A stretch of 64,000 nt of DNA, taken from Limnoglobus sp043757025 (lineage in GTDB: Bacteria; Planctomycetota; Planctomycetia; Gemmatales; Gemmataceae). The number at the start of each line of letters is the position of its first letter. The first letter of the stretch is position 1. Below are positions 16,132-25,649 of this stretch, one piece after another. The translations under genes and the position numbers were made by a program. The DNA is taken from NCBI GenBank assembly GCA_043757025.1, contig JAYVQG010000185.1:1-64000 (forward strand), read 5' to 3'. The notes under the pieces are model-generated. The model did not search any database and was not told the origin of the DNA. It saw only the letters and a list, made by a program, of their open reading frames with translations.

Positions 16132-16857
16132 ATGAATATCAGCTTAGTCGTGGCTGCCGGCGTTCACCAGGGGAAGGTTATTCCCGTGGCATCGCCCCAA
16201 TTTATTATTGGACGCGACCCGACTTGTCAGCTGCGCCCTGCCAGCCAGGCGATCAGCAAACAACATTGTTCGGTGCTGCAACGCGACGACAAAGTCTTCG
16301 TCAAAGATTACGGCAGTACGAACGGCACGTTTATCAACGACGAGCAACTCGCACCGAATGCCGAACGCGAAGTCAAAGCCGGGGATCGCATTCGCCTCGG
16401 GCCGCTCGATTTTAGCATTCAAATCGTTTCGCCGCGCCCATCGGATTCGACGCCGATCCCCGACTCGTTGAAAGCCTTGGACAGTGGCACGATGAAAGGC
16501 CTGCAAGCGGCCATCGGCGTGAAACCCGGTTCGCAAGTCGCACAGAAGCCCGCACAAAAACCCGTACCGAAGCCCGAACCGATACTGGCCGCGGCTTCCA
16601 AAACCGCATCCGATAACGGTCATGAAAGCGACGACAATATCGCCGCGATGCTCCTCGGCTTGGACGACGATTCCCCGTCGCCCAGCGTCCCGGAAGGCAG
16701 CACCGTTTTTGAAATGAAAGCCGTCAACCCCGATGGTAGCCCGAAAGCCGTCGTCGTGCCCGATCCAAAGACCGCCAAAAAGGGCGTGATTACTCAAGAA
16801 GAATCGTCGAGCGCCGCCAGCGACATCCTGCGGAAGTACCTCCGCCGCCCACGCTGA
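16132..16857 (+). CDS. FHA-domain protein
   Basis: A 241-residue cytoplasmic protein. Residues ~22-98 form a forkhead-associated domain: FIIGRDPTCQLRP, the phosphothreonine-binding ISKQHCSV, and DYGSTNGTFINDE. The rest is a low-complexity Pro/Lys/Ser linker and a conserved-looking C-terminus (SAASDILRKYLRRPR). FHA domains bind phosphothreonine, and a Ser/Thr kinase gene lies convergently 125 bases downstream, which makes a functional link plausible but unproven. GGAAGGAA precedes the ATG. A terminator follows. Confidence 0.9.
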   Translation: MNISLVVAAGVHQGKVIPVASPQFIIGRDPTCQLRPASQAISKQHCSVLQRDDKVFVKDYGSTNGTFINDEQLAPNAEREVKAGDRIRLGPLDFSIQIVSPRPSDSTPIPDSLKALDSGTMKGLQAAIGVKPGSQVAQKPAQKPVPKPEPILAAASKTASDNGHESDDNIAAMLLGLDDDSPSPSVPEGSTVFEMKAVNPDGSPKAVVVPDPKTAKKGVITQEESSSAASDILRKYLRRPR

Positions 16858-16878
16858 GCGACGAAAAGCCGAATGCTC

Positions 16879-16908
16879 CACCCACGGATCATCCGTGGGT
16901 GTTTTCGT
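16879..16908 (+). terminator. Terminator of the FHA gene
   Basis: Stem CACCCACGGA / TCCGTGGGTG around a 3-base loop, followed by TTTTCGTTT. Confidence 0.75.
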
Positions 16909-16982
16909 TTGCAGATTGCGGGATGCATTCGCGAGGCACCGGGTGAATCGCGATATTTACGCATTGCCGATCTGCGCGCGGC

Positions 16983-19436
16983 TTACTTTTCGTCGATCAG
17001 ATTCTCGAACCAATCGTGCGCTTCTTCGGGTTCCCATTCGCCGGAGATCTTCATTCGGACGAGTTGGCCGACGGTTTCGTACTCTTTGGAACTTTCGTTC
17101 GCGGCGATCTTGAGAACGAGTGGCTCGATGGCGGGGAGGTGATCTTTAATTTTCTTCCATAGCTCGATGTTCGTGAAATCTTGCAGTTTCTTTTGGCTCG
17201 TGCCCGTCAGTTCGACATCGACTTGGAAGCGATCTTCGACGAGGCGAATCCGTGCGACGATCAGCTCGATGCCGTACTGCGAGAGCGCGTCGCCATCGGG
17301 GAACGTCCAGCGACCCGTGGCGACGAACGTGGCGAACGGCCGGTTCGCATCGAGCGGGTCGGGGAGTGCGCTGAGGAGCTTATCGGAAGCCGTCGCGGGC
17401 GGTTTTTTCTGCGCGGATCGTTGGGCCATTGCGGCTAACGAAGCGCCATCGCTTCCCAGTGCGTAGGCGCGGTCGCCGATGACCGTGGCAATCACTCGCT
17501 GCTTTTTCGGCGAAACGAACGAATAGCACTTCTGTCCGTCGATCGTCTTCGGTGCAAAGGTACGATCGAGTTCGGCGATCCAGTTCGCGTTCAGGAAATC
17601 GCCTTCCGCGATGGCGTAGTATCGCGATCCGAAACCGATGTCGCTCGCTATGGCGTACGTGATCCGCTCGCACCTTCGCACGTCGAAACGGTAGCGCGAC
17701 GTGAGCGCGTTGATCGCAGCCACCGATTTGGGCTTGATCGTCTGCTTCCATTTATTCATGTACGCTTCGGGGTGAATCACCATCGCGGCCGTCGCGCCGT
17801 CGGGTAGGTTCCACGATGCCGGTACCAAGATGCCTTTCGCGGGTTCGACCGCAATGGGCTTCGTCGCCACCGGAATCGGCTGCGTCGTTTCGGGTGGTTT
17901 TGAACTCGGCTTCAACACGACGACCGTACCGACAATGAGAAGCAACACGGCCCCGCCGATCGCCGCAAACATTGGCAGTTGGCTCTTCGGCTTCGGCTTC
18001 CGCACGGGAACAGCCTTGGCCTTCAATGGCCGATTCCGTCGCGTTTCCTTCGATTCATCGGTGTCGGAATTCGTCGTAGCCCCTGCCACGGTCGCGGGTA
18101 TCGTGCCGGAACTATGGTCGGTGTGCCGAGGCTTCGGAATGCGGACCGCGTTCGCCGAGGGCAAATTGCCGTCCGAATGTTCGGGTACCGCCACGACGCG
18201 AATCGGCTTGGCAGCCTTCCGCGAACGCATCGGCGCGGTCACGATCTCGGCTTCGGGGATGTTCGCCGCATTCACCGCCAACGTGACGACCGTGGTGCCA
18301 TCGGGTACGCTCGCTCCGCCCGTTGCGGCGGGAGTGGCGTAAACGTACGCTTCGCCCTGAAGCGACATTTCCGGTTCGGGAGCCGCATCGGGCGTGAAGC
18401 GGGCGAGTTGCGCCGCGATCTCGGTGCAAGTTTGAATGCGGTCTTCGGGCTTCTTGGCCAGCAGTTTATCGACGATCCGAATGAGGTCGTACGGCACGTC
18501 GGGCCGGAGTTTCCGCAGGTCCGGCGGCGCGTCGAGTTGATGGCGGAGCAGCTTGTCGATCGGCGAACCGTCGGGGAATGGCGGGCGACCGGCGAGGAGG
18601 TAAAAGAGCGTGCAGCCGAGGCTGTAAATGTCCGCGCGGGCATCGACCGTGCTCGAGTTCTTCGCTTGTTCGGGCGACATATAATCGGGCGTACCGACGA
18701 CGGTGCCATCGCGAGTCAGTTCCGTCCGCGAGACATCGTCGTCGTCGCTGAGCGACCGGATCAGGCCCATGTCGAGGATTTTGACGTGCGCCACCCCGCC
18801 CGTATTGGGCAGCGCGCGTTCGCCGGAAACGAGCAAGTTCGACGGCTTAATATCGCGGTGAACGAACTCGCGATCGTGCGCGTGTTGCAACCCGAGCGCC
18901 GTCTGTCGAGCGTACTCGGCCGCTTCGCAATAATGGAGTTGGCCGAATTCCTTGACGAGTCGCGCCAAGTCCGACCCGTTGACGAACTCCATCGCCATAT
19001 AGTGGCGACCGCCCGCCTCGTCGGCATTGTGGAGCGAAACGATGTTCGGGTGGTTGAGCGTCGCCGCGGCGGCGGCTTCCCGCTTGTAGCGCCGCATGAC
19101 GGTCTTATTCGACAACAAGTGTGGCCGCACGACCTTCAACGCCACGACGAGGCCGACCTTTAGCTGAATCGCCTTGTAAACCTTGCCCATCCCGCCTTCG
19201 CCGATCTTGTCCATCACCAGATACGGCCCGATCAGAATTTCGACGATGCGGCTAATGCGGACTTTCTTCGACTGGTAACCCGTGAGCAGCCCCGCCGCCC
19301 GCAGTCGTTCGGACAGCGCAACGGGGTTGGCGATCAGTTCCGGTGAAAGTTCGTCGAGAATTGCCAGTTGCGCTGGGGAATAGAGGCCGCAATCGCGGAT
19401 CGCTTGAATGAGGTGTTCGGGAGTATTCCAATCCAT
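16983..19436 (-). CDS. Membrane Ser/Thr protein kinase with exported C-terminal domain
   Basis: An 817-residue kinase. Residues 1-68 form the N-terminal extension shared with the kinase at 32960 (LAILDELSPELI, GLLTGYQSKKV). The Hanks-type kinase domain (~71-335) has IGEGGMGKVYKA, ATP lysine K101, HRDIKPSNLL, GTPDYMSPEQAK and DIYSLGC. The DFG motif reads DMG. A Pro/Lys linker leads to one membrane helix (FAAIGGAVLLLIVGTVVVL) and a ~270-residue outer domain of unknown fold. Start MDWNTPEH at 19436 is chosen because the longer frame has no coding character. The neighbouring FHA protein may read its phosphorylation. Confidence 0.92.
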   Translation of the reverse strand: MDWNTPEHLIQAIRDCGLYSPAQLAILDELSPELIANPVALSERLRAAGLLTGYQSKKVRISRIVEILIGPYLVMDKIGEGGMGKVYKAIQLKVGLVVALKVVRPHLLSNKTVMRRYKREAAAAATLNHPNIVSLHNADEAGGRHYMAMEFVNGSDLARLVKEFGQLHYCEAAEYARQTALGLQHAHDREFVHRDIKPSNLLVSGERALPNTGGVAHVKILDMGLIRSLSDDDDVSRTELTRDGTVVGTPDYMSPEQAKNSSTVDARADIYSLGCTLFYLLAGRPPFPDGSPIDKLLRHQLDAPPDLRKLRPDVPYDLIRIVDKLLAKKPEDRIQTCTEIAAQLARFTPDAAPEPEMSLQGEAYVYATPAATGGASVPDGTTVVTLAVNAANIPEAEIVTAPMRSRKAAKPIRVVAVPEHSDGNLPSANAVRIPKPRHTDHSSGTIPATVAGATTNSDTDESKETRRNRPLKAKAVPVRKPKPKSQLPMFAAIGGAVLLLIVGTVVVLKPSSKPPETTQPIPVATKPIAVEPAKGILVPASWNLPDGATAAMVIHPEAYMNKWKQTIKPKSVAAINALTSRYRFDVRRCERITYAIASDIGFGSRYYAIAEGDFLNANWIAELDRTFAPKTIDGQKCYSFVSPKKQRVIATVIGDRAYALGSDGASLAAMAQRSAQKKPPATASDKLLSALPDPLDANRPFATFVATGRWTFPDGDALSQYGIELIVARIRLVEDRFQVDVELTGTSQKKLQDFTNIELWKKIKDHLPAIEPLVLKIAANESSKEYETVGQLVRMKISGEWEPEEAHDWFENLIDEK

Positions 19437-19618
19437 CGTGGGCCACGGAGGTCTGGGAGAACGGCCTGCCGTCGGTTGATTTGACAACGGTAGTCTGATT
19501 GTACTTCTGAAAACCAAAGCTGCGCGCGAAAAATCGAATGCGGTGCCCAGTTCGTTGGCACGAAGGAGCTACACTCTGCGCTGTGGGCCGAAAACCCGTC
19601 TTCATCGGAGCCGCTGTT

Positions 19619-21118
19619 TTGTCGCGAATCGTGCGTTCGGAAGTCGTTTTCTTCCTGCTGGCGTGGCCGATTCTTGCCGTCCTGTACCGGGCACGCGCGT
19701 TCGTCGACCCCGGCACGTTCTGGCACATTCGCGTCGGCGATCTCATCCGCGAAAACGGCTTCATGACCACCGATCCGTTCACATTTCCTTTTGAAGGCAA
19801 AACCTGGATCCCGCAACAGTGGGGCGGCGAGGTCGCGATGTCCGCGATTCACTCGGTACTCGGCTTCGATGGCTTGCTACTGGCTATGACGGTGATGCTC
19901 GCGGGGCTGTTCGCGTGGGTATTCCATCGGCTGCTCGTCGGCGGGATGGGCTGGCCGCTGGCGGGCATCGTATCGTCGCTGGGCATGATGGCGGCGGGGT
20001 TCCATTTCTACGCCCGCCCGCACCTCATCACCATCGCGTTCATGGCCATCGTCGCGGGGTTCCTCGTCGATTTCGATCGCGGAAAGATCGGGCGAGGGCG
20101 GTTGTTATTGTTAATTCCACTGCATCTCGTTTGGACGAATATCCACGGCGGGATGCTCGGTGGCGTGGCCACGCTCGCCCTCGCCGGCATCGGGTGGGCG
20201 CTCCTTCGCAGCATGAACCGTGGTGAGTTATTCGCCTATTTCGGCATCGTGGCGTTGTGCGCGCTGACGATGTTCGCGAACCCGTTCGGCCTCGAAATGC
20301 AGCGAACCTGGTTCCGCATCGTCGGTTCCGGCGCGATGGCGCAATACGTCGACGAGCATACGATGCTGAACCCGGAACGCCCCGGCGATCAGGCGGTATT
20401 AGCGTTCGCCACTGTGTATCTGATCGTGCTATTCGGCGCAAAATGGCGAGATTTCCGCATCGCGTGGCTATTGCCGCTCGTCTGGTTCGTGCTCACGATC
20501 AAGAGCATTCGGCAGGGGCCGTTGTTCGTGGTGGTCGGTACCGTCCTGCTCGCCGACATTTGGCCGCACACCTTCTGGCACCGATATTTATGCCGTAAAG
20601 GCGACACGCTGGCCCGCGATGTCGCCACACCCTTACGCCCCCTCACGTGGCACGTATGGCTATTGCCGATGATCGCGGTGACGACGGCGATTGGGCTGCA
20701 ATCGTACCGCGGCATCGGCCTGGCACATCTCGATCCGTGGTTGGTGCCGGTGACCCTGATCGAACCGCTGCAAAACTACGCTGCCACCGTGCCCCCCGGT
20801 ACGCGCATTTACAACGACGCCAACCTCGGCGGGTTCGTGATCTATCACGCGCCGAAGCTCAAAATCTTCATGGACGACCGCTTCGAGTTGTGCGGCGATG
20901 CCTGGTTGATGAACTACGTCGAAACGATTCGCGACCACCCGGAGCGGTTCGAGGATTGGTACCGAGAGTACCATTTTGAAGTCGCAATCGTGGCGGCATC
21001 GACGCCGATGTTGCCCCTCGAACACGCAATGTGCAGCTCGGGCCACTGGCAAGAAATGGCCCGCGACCGCACAGCCGTTATGTATCGCCGAATCGATTTC
21101 GTTCGCACGCCGCAATAG
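19619..21118 (+). CDS. Polytopic membrane protein, glycosyltransferase-C-like
   Basis: About 500 residues with roughly ten hydrophobic helices and a C-terminal soluble part (YNDANLGGFVIYHAPKLKIF, MDDRFELCGDAWLMNY). The early acidic loop (FVDPGTFWHIRVGDLI) and the topology resemble GT-C membrane glycosyltransferases/oligosaccharyl-transferase-like proteins of planctomycetes; no substrate can be named. A TTG start at 19619 has GGAG spaced 8 bases; in-frame alternatives are GTG at 19583 and ATG at 19538, with weaker or no sites. Transcribed divergently from the kinase. Confidence 0.78.
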   Translation: MSRIVRSEVVFFLLAWPILAVLYRARAFVDPGTFWHIRVGDLIRENGFMTTDPFTFPFEGKTWIPQQWGGEVAMSAIHSVLGFDGLLLAMTVMLAGLFAWVFHRLLVGGMGWPLAGIVSSLGMMAAGFHFYARPHLITIAFMAIVAGFLVDFDRGKIGRGRLLLLIPLHLVWTNIHGGMLGGVATLALAGIGWALLRSMNRGELFAYFGIVALCALTMFANPFGLEMQRTWFRIVGSGAMAQYVDEHTMLNPERPGDQAVLAFATVYLIVLFGAKWRDFRIAWLLPLVWFVLTIKSIRQGPLFVVVGTVLLADIWPHTFWHRYLCRKGDTLARDVATPLRPLTWHVWLLPMIAVTTAIGLQSYRGIGLAHLDPWLVPVTLIEPLQNYAATVPPGTRIYNDANLGGFVIYHAPKLKIFMDDRFELCGDAWLMNYVETIRDHPERFEDWYREYHFEVAIVAASTPMLPLEHAMCSSGHWQEMARDRTAVMYRRIDFVRTPQ

Positions 21119-21218
21119 GTAGCGAACCTATTGCCGATGCACACGCTCATTGTGGTTGGTCTACGTGGCACTGAGCCGCAGAAGGGAGTTTGCGATGATA
21201 CGCGATGGCATACGACTC

Positions 21219-21290
21219 CCTCCCGTAGCTCAGTGGCAGAGCGCCGGCCTTATAAGCCGTCGGTCGCGGGTTCGAATCCCGCCGGGAGGA
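21219..21290 (+). tRNA. tRNA-Ile(UAU)
   Basis: A 72-nt cloverleaf. The acceptor stem is CCTCCCG/CGGGAGG with discriminator A. The D arm is GCTC-AGTGGCA-GAGC. The anticodon arm is CCGGC-CTTATAA-GCCGT with anticodon TAT at 21251-21253 and one C-U mismatch at the stem base. The T arm is GCGGG-TTCGAAT-CCCGC. CCA is not encoded. A UAU anticodon reads AUA as isoleucine. Most bacteria use a lysidine-modified CAU tRNA for this codon, so this is an unusual isoacceptor. Confidence 0.88.
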
Positions 21291-21395
21291 CAGCCACATC
21301 TCGACATGAATTAGCCGCGCCGCGTAGGCTTTGCGTAGCGAAGCGCGTGCGCGTGAACCCGTCGATGTCCATGCGAGTGGCGCGCCGATCCGCAA

Positions 21396-21842
21396 TCACC
21401 CGACCCATTTGCCGTCGACGTTGTCGAACTTGACGAGTTCGCTCGGCTGGAACCAGAGTGCGATTTCGAGCGTGGCGTTCTCGGGGCTGTCGCTGCCGTG
21501 GACGAGGTTGTTCTGCACGCTGAGTGCGAGGTCGCCGCGGATCGTTCCGGGCGGGGCTTTTGCGCCGTCGGTGAGGCCCATCATGCTGCGGCTCGCGGCC
21601 ACCGCTTCGCGGCCTTCCCACACCATCGCCACCGTTGGCCCGCTCGTCAAAAACGACAGCAGCGAGTCGTAAAACGGCTTGCCCTTGTGCACGGCGTAAT
21701 GCTTCTCGGCGAGTTCCTTCGTGCATTGCACGAACTTCAGGCCCGCCAGCCGCATTCCCTTTCGCTCGAATCGCGAGACGATTTCGCCGACCAACCGGCG
21801 CTGTACGGCATCGGGCTTCAACAAGATGAGTGTCTGCTGCAT
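21396..21842 (-). CDS. ndk: Nucleoside diphosphate kinase
   Basis: A 148-residue NDK that transfers the gamma-phosphate between NTPs and NDPs through a phosphohistidine. Signatures: TLILLKPDAVQRRLVGEI at the N-terminus, KPFYDSLLSFLTSGP, and the active-site histidine in NLVHGSDSPENA. Length and motif spacing are normal for bacterial NDKs. The ATG at 21842 is preceded by AAGGATG. A separate transcription unit, facing the tRNA gene. Confidence 0.96.
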   Translation of the reverse strand: MQQTLILLKPDAVQRRLVGEIVSRFERKGMRLAGLKFVQCTKELAEKHYAVHKGKPFYDSLLSFLTSGPTVAMVWEGREAVAASRSMMGLTDGAKAPPGTIRGDLALSVQNNLVHGSDSPENATLEIALWFQPSELVKFDNVDGKWVG

Positions 21843-21979
21843 GGGGCATCCTTCAAATTGGGGGTGTCTCTTCGATTGTAGTATCGTGCAGCGCGCAAAC
21901 CAGTTCGGCTACCCAACATCGGCCACCTTGCGGTAAATTCCGTGCGGACCTCGAACCCGCACGACACTCGGACGCCATC

Positions 21980-23494
21980 ATGACCCCCCGTTTCCCGACT
22001 TGGATTCTCCTCGGTACACTCGTGCTGGCGTGCGGTTACTTGCCGACGCTGCGAACGCCGTTCGATTTCATCGACGATGGCAACCTCGTTTACCCCGCGC
22101 AAACCGGCATATCGTTCGGTGGGCACGTCGCGCTGTGGTGGGAAAAAGTCGTCGCGAACTACGAGCACCTCGGGCCGTTCCGCCCCGTGGTCTGGGCGCA
22201 CTGGGAACTATTCGCGAATGTCTGCGGGGGCGAAGCGTTGCCGTGGCGGATCATCCGTTTCGTGTGGTGCGGGCTGTCGGCAGGGATGTTGCTGTGGCTG
22301 TTTCGCGAACTGCGGATTCACCCCGTGGCGGCGCTCATCGCCGGGGCGTGCGCGATGTGGAACCCGTACCGCAACGAAATCTGGACGAGCCTGACACTCG
22401 CGGAAGGCGTGGCGATGCCTTACGCATTGCTCGGATTAATCGCGGCACGAAAAGCCGCACATTCGTCGCGACCACTCTGGTGGGATGTCGTTTCGATACT
22501 GTGCGTGATGGCGGCACTCGGTTGCAAAAACACCTACACCGCACTCATCCCCGCACAGATGGCACTGCGGCTCTGGACCGATGGCCTGACACTGCGCGAA
22601 GCGTGGCATCGCAACCGCGTTCGTTCGCTGCTGATGGCTTTGACGCTCGCGATCCCGGTGGCACATTACATCTATTTCAAACTCCACTGGCACGCGGGGC
22701 AGTACGAAACGCACGCTCTCACGGTCGCGCAGTTCGGGCGAATCGTCAATGCGTGGAAAGGCGCGATTGGCCTCGATTTCCTCGGCGTCGGCTTCGCGCT
22801 CGCGCTCGGCGTCGTGATGTATTCGCGAAGGAAAACGATCGCCGCCAGCAATATCTGGGCAACGCATCGCGCCGCGATCGTCACCGCCACGCTGTTACTT
22901 CTCGCCGGGGTCGTGGTCTATTTGCCGATGTCGATGATGTCCGGCCGCTACGCCATGCCCGGCGTCTGGGGGCTGGATTTACTGATCGGGTTGCTGCTGA
23001 CGTCGCTGATCGCCGTGCCCGCGAGCGTTCCGAAGAAAGTCGCGTGGGCCGCCGTGTGGGTGGGTGTCACGCTACTCACGATTGCGAATGTCGGACGCCA
23101 GGAGAAATTCGCCGCACGCGCCCGGATGCTCTGGGATGCCGTCGAATATGTCGAAGCCACCGCCCCACCCGGCACGAAGATCGCTTGGTACTCCGGCACG
23201 ATGCCGATGCGAGATCTGAATGTCGAAGAAGGGATTCACTTTCGCTGGCACCTACTGCACCGCGGTCGCTCCGATGCCACCGTCGGCCTGTTCGACCTCG
23301 AAGGCCATCCGCTGGATCGCGTCGAAATCACGCCTTTCACGGGCGAAGCCGACTACCGCTTCTGCGGCACCCCCACCGGCGCAGCCGGTTGGTCCGAGGA
23401 GCATCGTTTCGCCGTACCCTATTGGGTAGGCCGCAAACAGTACGAGTGCCACCTCGACCGCCGCCAGGCGATAGGCATGGCGAAGTTGCGGTGA
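21980..23494 (+). CDS. Polytopic membrane protein (glycosyltransferase-C/PMT-like)
   Basis: A 504-residue protein with about ten membrane helices. Early residues include FDFIDDGNLVY and HLGPFRPVVWAHW, reminiscent of the acidic first loop of GT-C/PMT-type transferases; a short soluble C-terminal part follows (WYSGTMPMRDLNVEEG, HFRWHLLHRG). Function in sugar or lipid transfer is inferred only from topology. The start MTPRFPTWILL at 21980 directly precedes the first helix; the frame further upstream overlaps the ndk promoter region. Confidence 0.78.
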   Translation: MTPRFPTWILLGTLVLACGYLPTLRTPFDFIDDGNLVYPAQTGISFGGHVALWWEKVVANYEHLGPFRPVVWAHWELFANVCGGEALPWRIIRFVWCGLSAGMLLWLFRELRIHPVAALIAGACAMWNPYRNEIWTSLTLAEGVAMPYALLGLIAARKAAHSSRPLWWDVVSILCVMAALGCKNTYTALIPAQMALRLWTDGLTLREAWHRNRVRSLLMALTLAIPVAHYIYFKLHWHAGQYETHALTVAQFGRIVNAWKGAIGLDFLGVGFALALGVVMYSRRKTIAASNIWATHRAAIVTATLLLLAGVVVYLPMSMMSGRYAMPGVWGLDLLIGLLLTSLIAVPASVPKKVAWAAVWVGVTLLTIANVGRQEKFAARARMLWDAVEYVEATAPPGTKIAWYSGTMPMRDLNVEEGIHFRWHLLHRGRSDATVGLFDLEGHPLDRVEITPFTGEADYRFCGTPTGAAGWSEEHRFAVPYWVGRKQYECHLDRRQAIGMAKLR

Positions 23495-23555
23495 GGCGAA
23501 TTCATACACTATCGGCTTACTTCCATCGGCCCCGTTCATAACGGAAACCCGAACT

Positions 23556-25022
23556 ATGTCGACGCTGAAAAAAGTGTACATCGAGACCGTCGGTTGCCAG
23601 ATGAACGTCCTCGATAGCGAGTTGGTGATCGGGGCACTTCGCAAACAAGGTTACGACCTCACGCACACCGCATCCGAAGCCGATGTCATCCTGTTTAACA
23701 CCTGTTCGGTTCGCGAACATGCCGAGGAAAAGACGTACTCCTCGCTCGGTCGCGTCATCCCGTACAAGAAGTGGAACCCGGACCTCGTCGTCGGCGTGAT
23801 CGGGTGCATGGCGCAGAAGGATCAGCATCAGATTCGCGATCGCGCGCCGTACGTCGATATGATCGTCGGCACGGGCCAACTCGCGAAGATTCCCGCACTC
23901 GTCGAGGAAGTCAAGCGGACGCGGCAACCGCAGTTCGCGCTCAGCCTCGGCCGCACCGATGGCGGTCGCGATGTCGTCGAATCGAGCTTCGAGAGTTACG
24001 ACCCCACGCGCGACCCGACGATGCGGTCGACGCCGTTCCAGGCGTTCGTTCGCGTTCAGATCGGCTGCGATAAATTTTGCACCTACTGCGTCGTGCCGAG
24101 TACGCGCGGCCCGGAACAAAGTCGCCACCCCGATCACCTACTGGCCGAGGTGCGTTTACTCGTCGATCAAGGTTGCAAGGAAGTCACGTTGATCGGCCAA
24201 ACGGTGAACAGCTACGTTTACGATCACGGCGATGGCCGACGCACGCGGCTCAGCGAACTACTGAGCGCGATGCACGACACGACGGGCCTCGAACGCATCA
24301 AGTTCGTCACGAATTATCCACGCGATATGACCGACGATTTACTCGATGCGGTTCGCGAACTGCCGAAGGTTTGCAAGTATCTGCACGTGCCGGTGCAATC
24401 GGGTTGCGATGAAGTCCTGAAGCGGATGAAGCGAAACTACACCGCCGATTATTACCGCGACATGCTCGCGAGGTGCCGCGAGAAGGTGCCGGGCGTGGCG
24501 GTGTCGTCGGACTTCATCGTCGGGTTTTGCGGCGAAACCGAGGAGAGTTTCCAGAAGACGATGGACCTCGTCCACGAGTCGAAGTTCAAGAACTCGTTCA
24601 TCTTCAAGTACAGCGAACGCCCCGGCACCAAGGCGATGGAACGCTACCCGGACGACATCCCCGAAGAGGTGAAAAAACGCCGCAACAACGACCTGCTGTT
24701 CGTGCAAAACGCGAACTGCCTCGTCGATCATCGTGCGAAGATCGGCCAGACCCTCGAAGTCCTCGTCGAAGGCCTCAGTCGCCACGGCGAACGCTCGGAT
24801 GGACTGATCAAGCAGTACACGGGGCGGGCGATGACCGATCACATCGTGGTGTTTGAAGGCACCGACCGGCTCATCGGCCAAACGCTACAAGTCCACATCG
24901 ACAACGCGAGCGGCTTCACGCTCTTCGGCACCGTGCAAACGACCGAAACGAGCGGTTCGACGGGACGAGCGATCCCCACGCCACGCTCCGTGCCGTCGCG
25001 AATCGGTTTGAAGTTGGTGTGA
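23556..25022 (+). CDS. miaB: tRNA-2-methylthio-N6-dimethylallyladenosine synthase MiaB
   Basis: A 488-residue radical-SAM methylthiotransferase that adds a methylthio group to i6A37 of tRNAs reading UNN codons. The N-terminal UPF0004 domain has cysteines in YIETVGCQMN, NTCSVREHAEE and GCMAQKD. The radical-SAM cluster motif is CDKFCTYC near residue 175, followed by RGPEQSRHPDHLLAEV and LHVPVQSGCDEVLKRM. The C-terminal TRAM part (LEVLVEGLSRHGERSDG) ends near residue 460. Subfamily MiaB rather than RimO/MtaB is judged from YVDMIVGTGQLAKIP and overall motif fit. Confidence 0.95.
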   Translation: MSTLKKVYIETVGCQMNVLDSELVIGALRKQGYDLTHTASEADVILFNTCSVREHAEEKTYSSLGRVIPYKKWNPDLVVGVIGCMAQKDQHQIRDRAPYVDMIVGTGQLAKIPALVEEVKRTRQPQFALSLGRTDGGRDVVESSFESYDPTRDPTMRSTPFQAFVRVQIGCDKFCTYCVVPSTRGPEQSRHPDHLLAEVRLLVDQGCKEVTLIGQTVNSYVYDHGDGRRTRLSELLSAMHDTTGLERIKFVTNYPRDMTDDLLDAVRELPKVCKYLHVPVQSGCDEVLKRMKRNYTADYYRDMLARCREKVPGVAVSSDFIVGFCGETEESFQKTMDLVHESKFKNSFIFKYSERPGTKAMERYPDDIPEEVKKRRNNDLLFVQNANCLVDHRAKIGQTLEVLVEGLSRHGERSDGLIKQYTGRAMTDHIVVFEGTDRLIGQTLQVHIDNASGFTLFGTVQTTETSGSTGRAIPTPRSVPSRIGLKLV

Positions 25023-25036
25023 TGGCGGAAACGAAA

Positions 25037-25061
25037 CGAGCCTGGGGTTTTCCCAGGCTCG
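25037..25061. terminator. Hairpin between convergent miaB and lipoprotein genes
   Basis: Stem CGAGCCTGGG / CCCAGGCTCG with a 5-base loop lies between the two stop codons. It lacks a long T-run on either side, so it may be a weak bidirectional terminator. Confidence 0.55.
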
Positions 25062-25082
25062 CATTCGATTCGCGTCGACGAT

Positions 25083-25475
25083 TTACAGGCCGACCATCGT
25101 CTTGAGTTCAGCCAGCTTCGTGGTCAGCAGCGCGCCGACTTCCTTCATCTTTTCTTTTGGATTCGTCTTCAACTCGTCGAACATCTTTTTGACGTTTGCG
25201 AGCAGGTCGGACGCCGATTTGGCTTTGTCGCCAGTCATGCCCTTGATCTTCTCTTCGATCTTCGGCAATGCGTCTTCGACCGACTTCGTCAGCGCGGCGG
25301 GATCCATTGCTGCGCCCACGGCGTTGGCACCTTGTGCCATGCTCTGGCTTCTCATCTTCTCCATGTCCCCTGGGGTAGGCCCGCTCGGGGCCACCGATGC
25401 GGTTTTGTTGTCGCATCCGACTGCGAGGAACGCAATCGCACATGTACCCAGCCCTAGGACGAATTTACGAATCAT
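25083..25475 (-). CDS. Small hypothetical lipoprotein
   Basis: A 130-residue protein with a lipoprotein signal (MIRKFVLGLGTCAIAFLAVGC) and a mature part that is entirely helical and Lys/Glu-rich (SVEDALPKIEEKIKGMTGDK, LLANVKKMFDELKTNPKEK). It is probably an outer-membrane or inner-membrane anchored coiled protein; no family recognised. The start at 25475 is chosen for the signal peptide and the AGGGGA upstream; an open frame to 25598 has no plausible N-terminus. Confidence 0.8.
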   Translation of the reverse strand: MIRKFVLGLGTCAIAFLAVGCDNKTASVAPSGPTPGDMEKMRSQSMAQGANAVGAAMDPAALTKSVEDALPKIEEKIKGMTGDKAKSASDLLANVKKMFDELKTNPKEKMKEVGALLTTKLAELKTMVGL

Positions 25476-25649
25476 GGGAGAGTCCCCTTCAAATGGACCA
25501 GTGAGTCTGCGATACATCCCGAACGGGAACGTACATCGCACTGGTATTGATACGCAACGAGCCGATCTATTCCCAGAAAAATCGCGGCCCTTCGGCACGG
25601 TTGCGGTTACACTGTTACGAAGTCTCCATCAACTGACACGGATGATCGC

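Noticed and set aside
22000..23541. 513-codon frame overlapping the membrane protein gene
   Set aside because: Arg-rich shadow frame; the other frame gives clear membrane helices.
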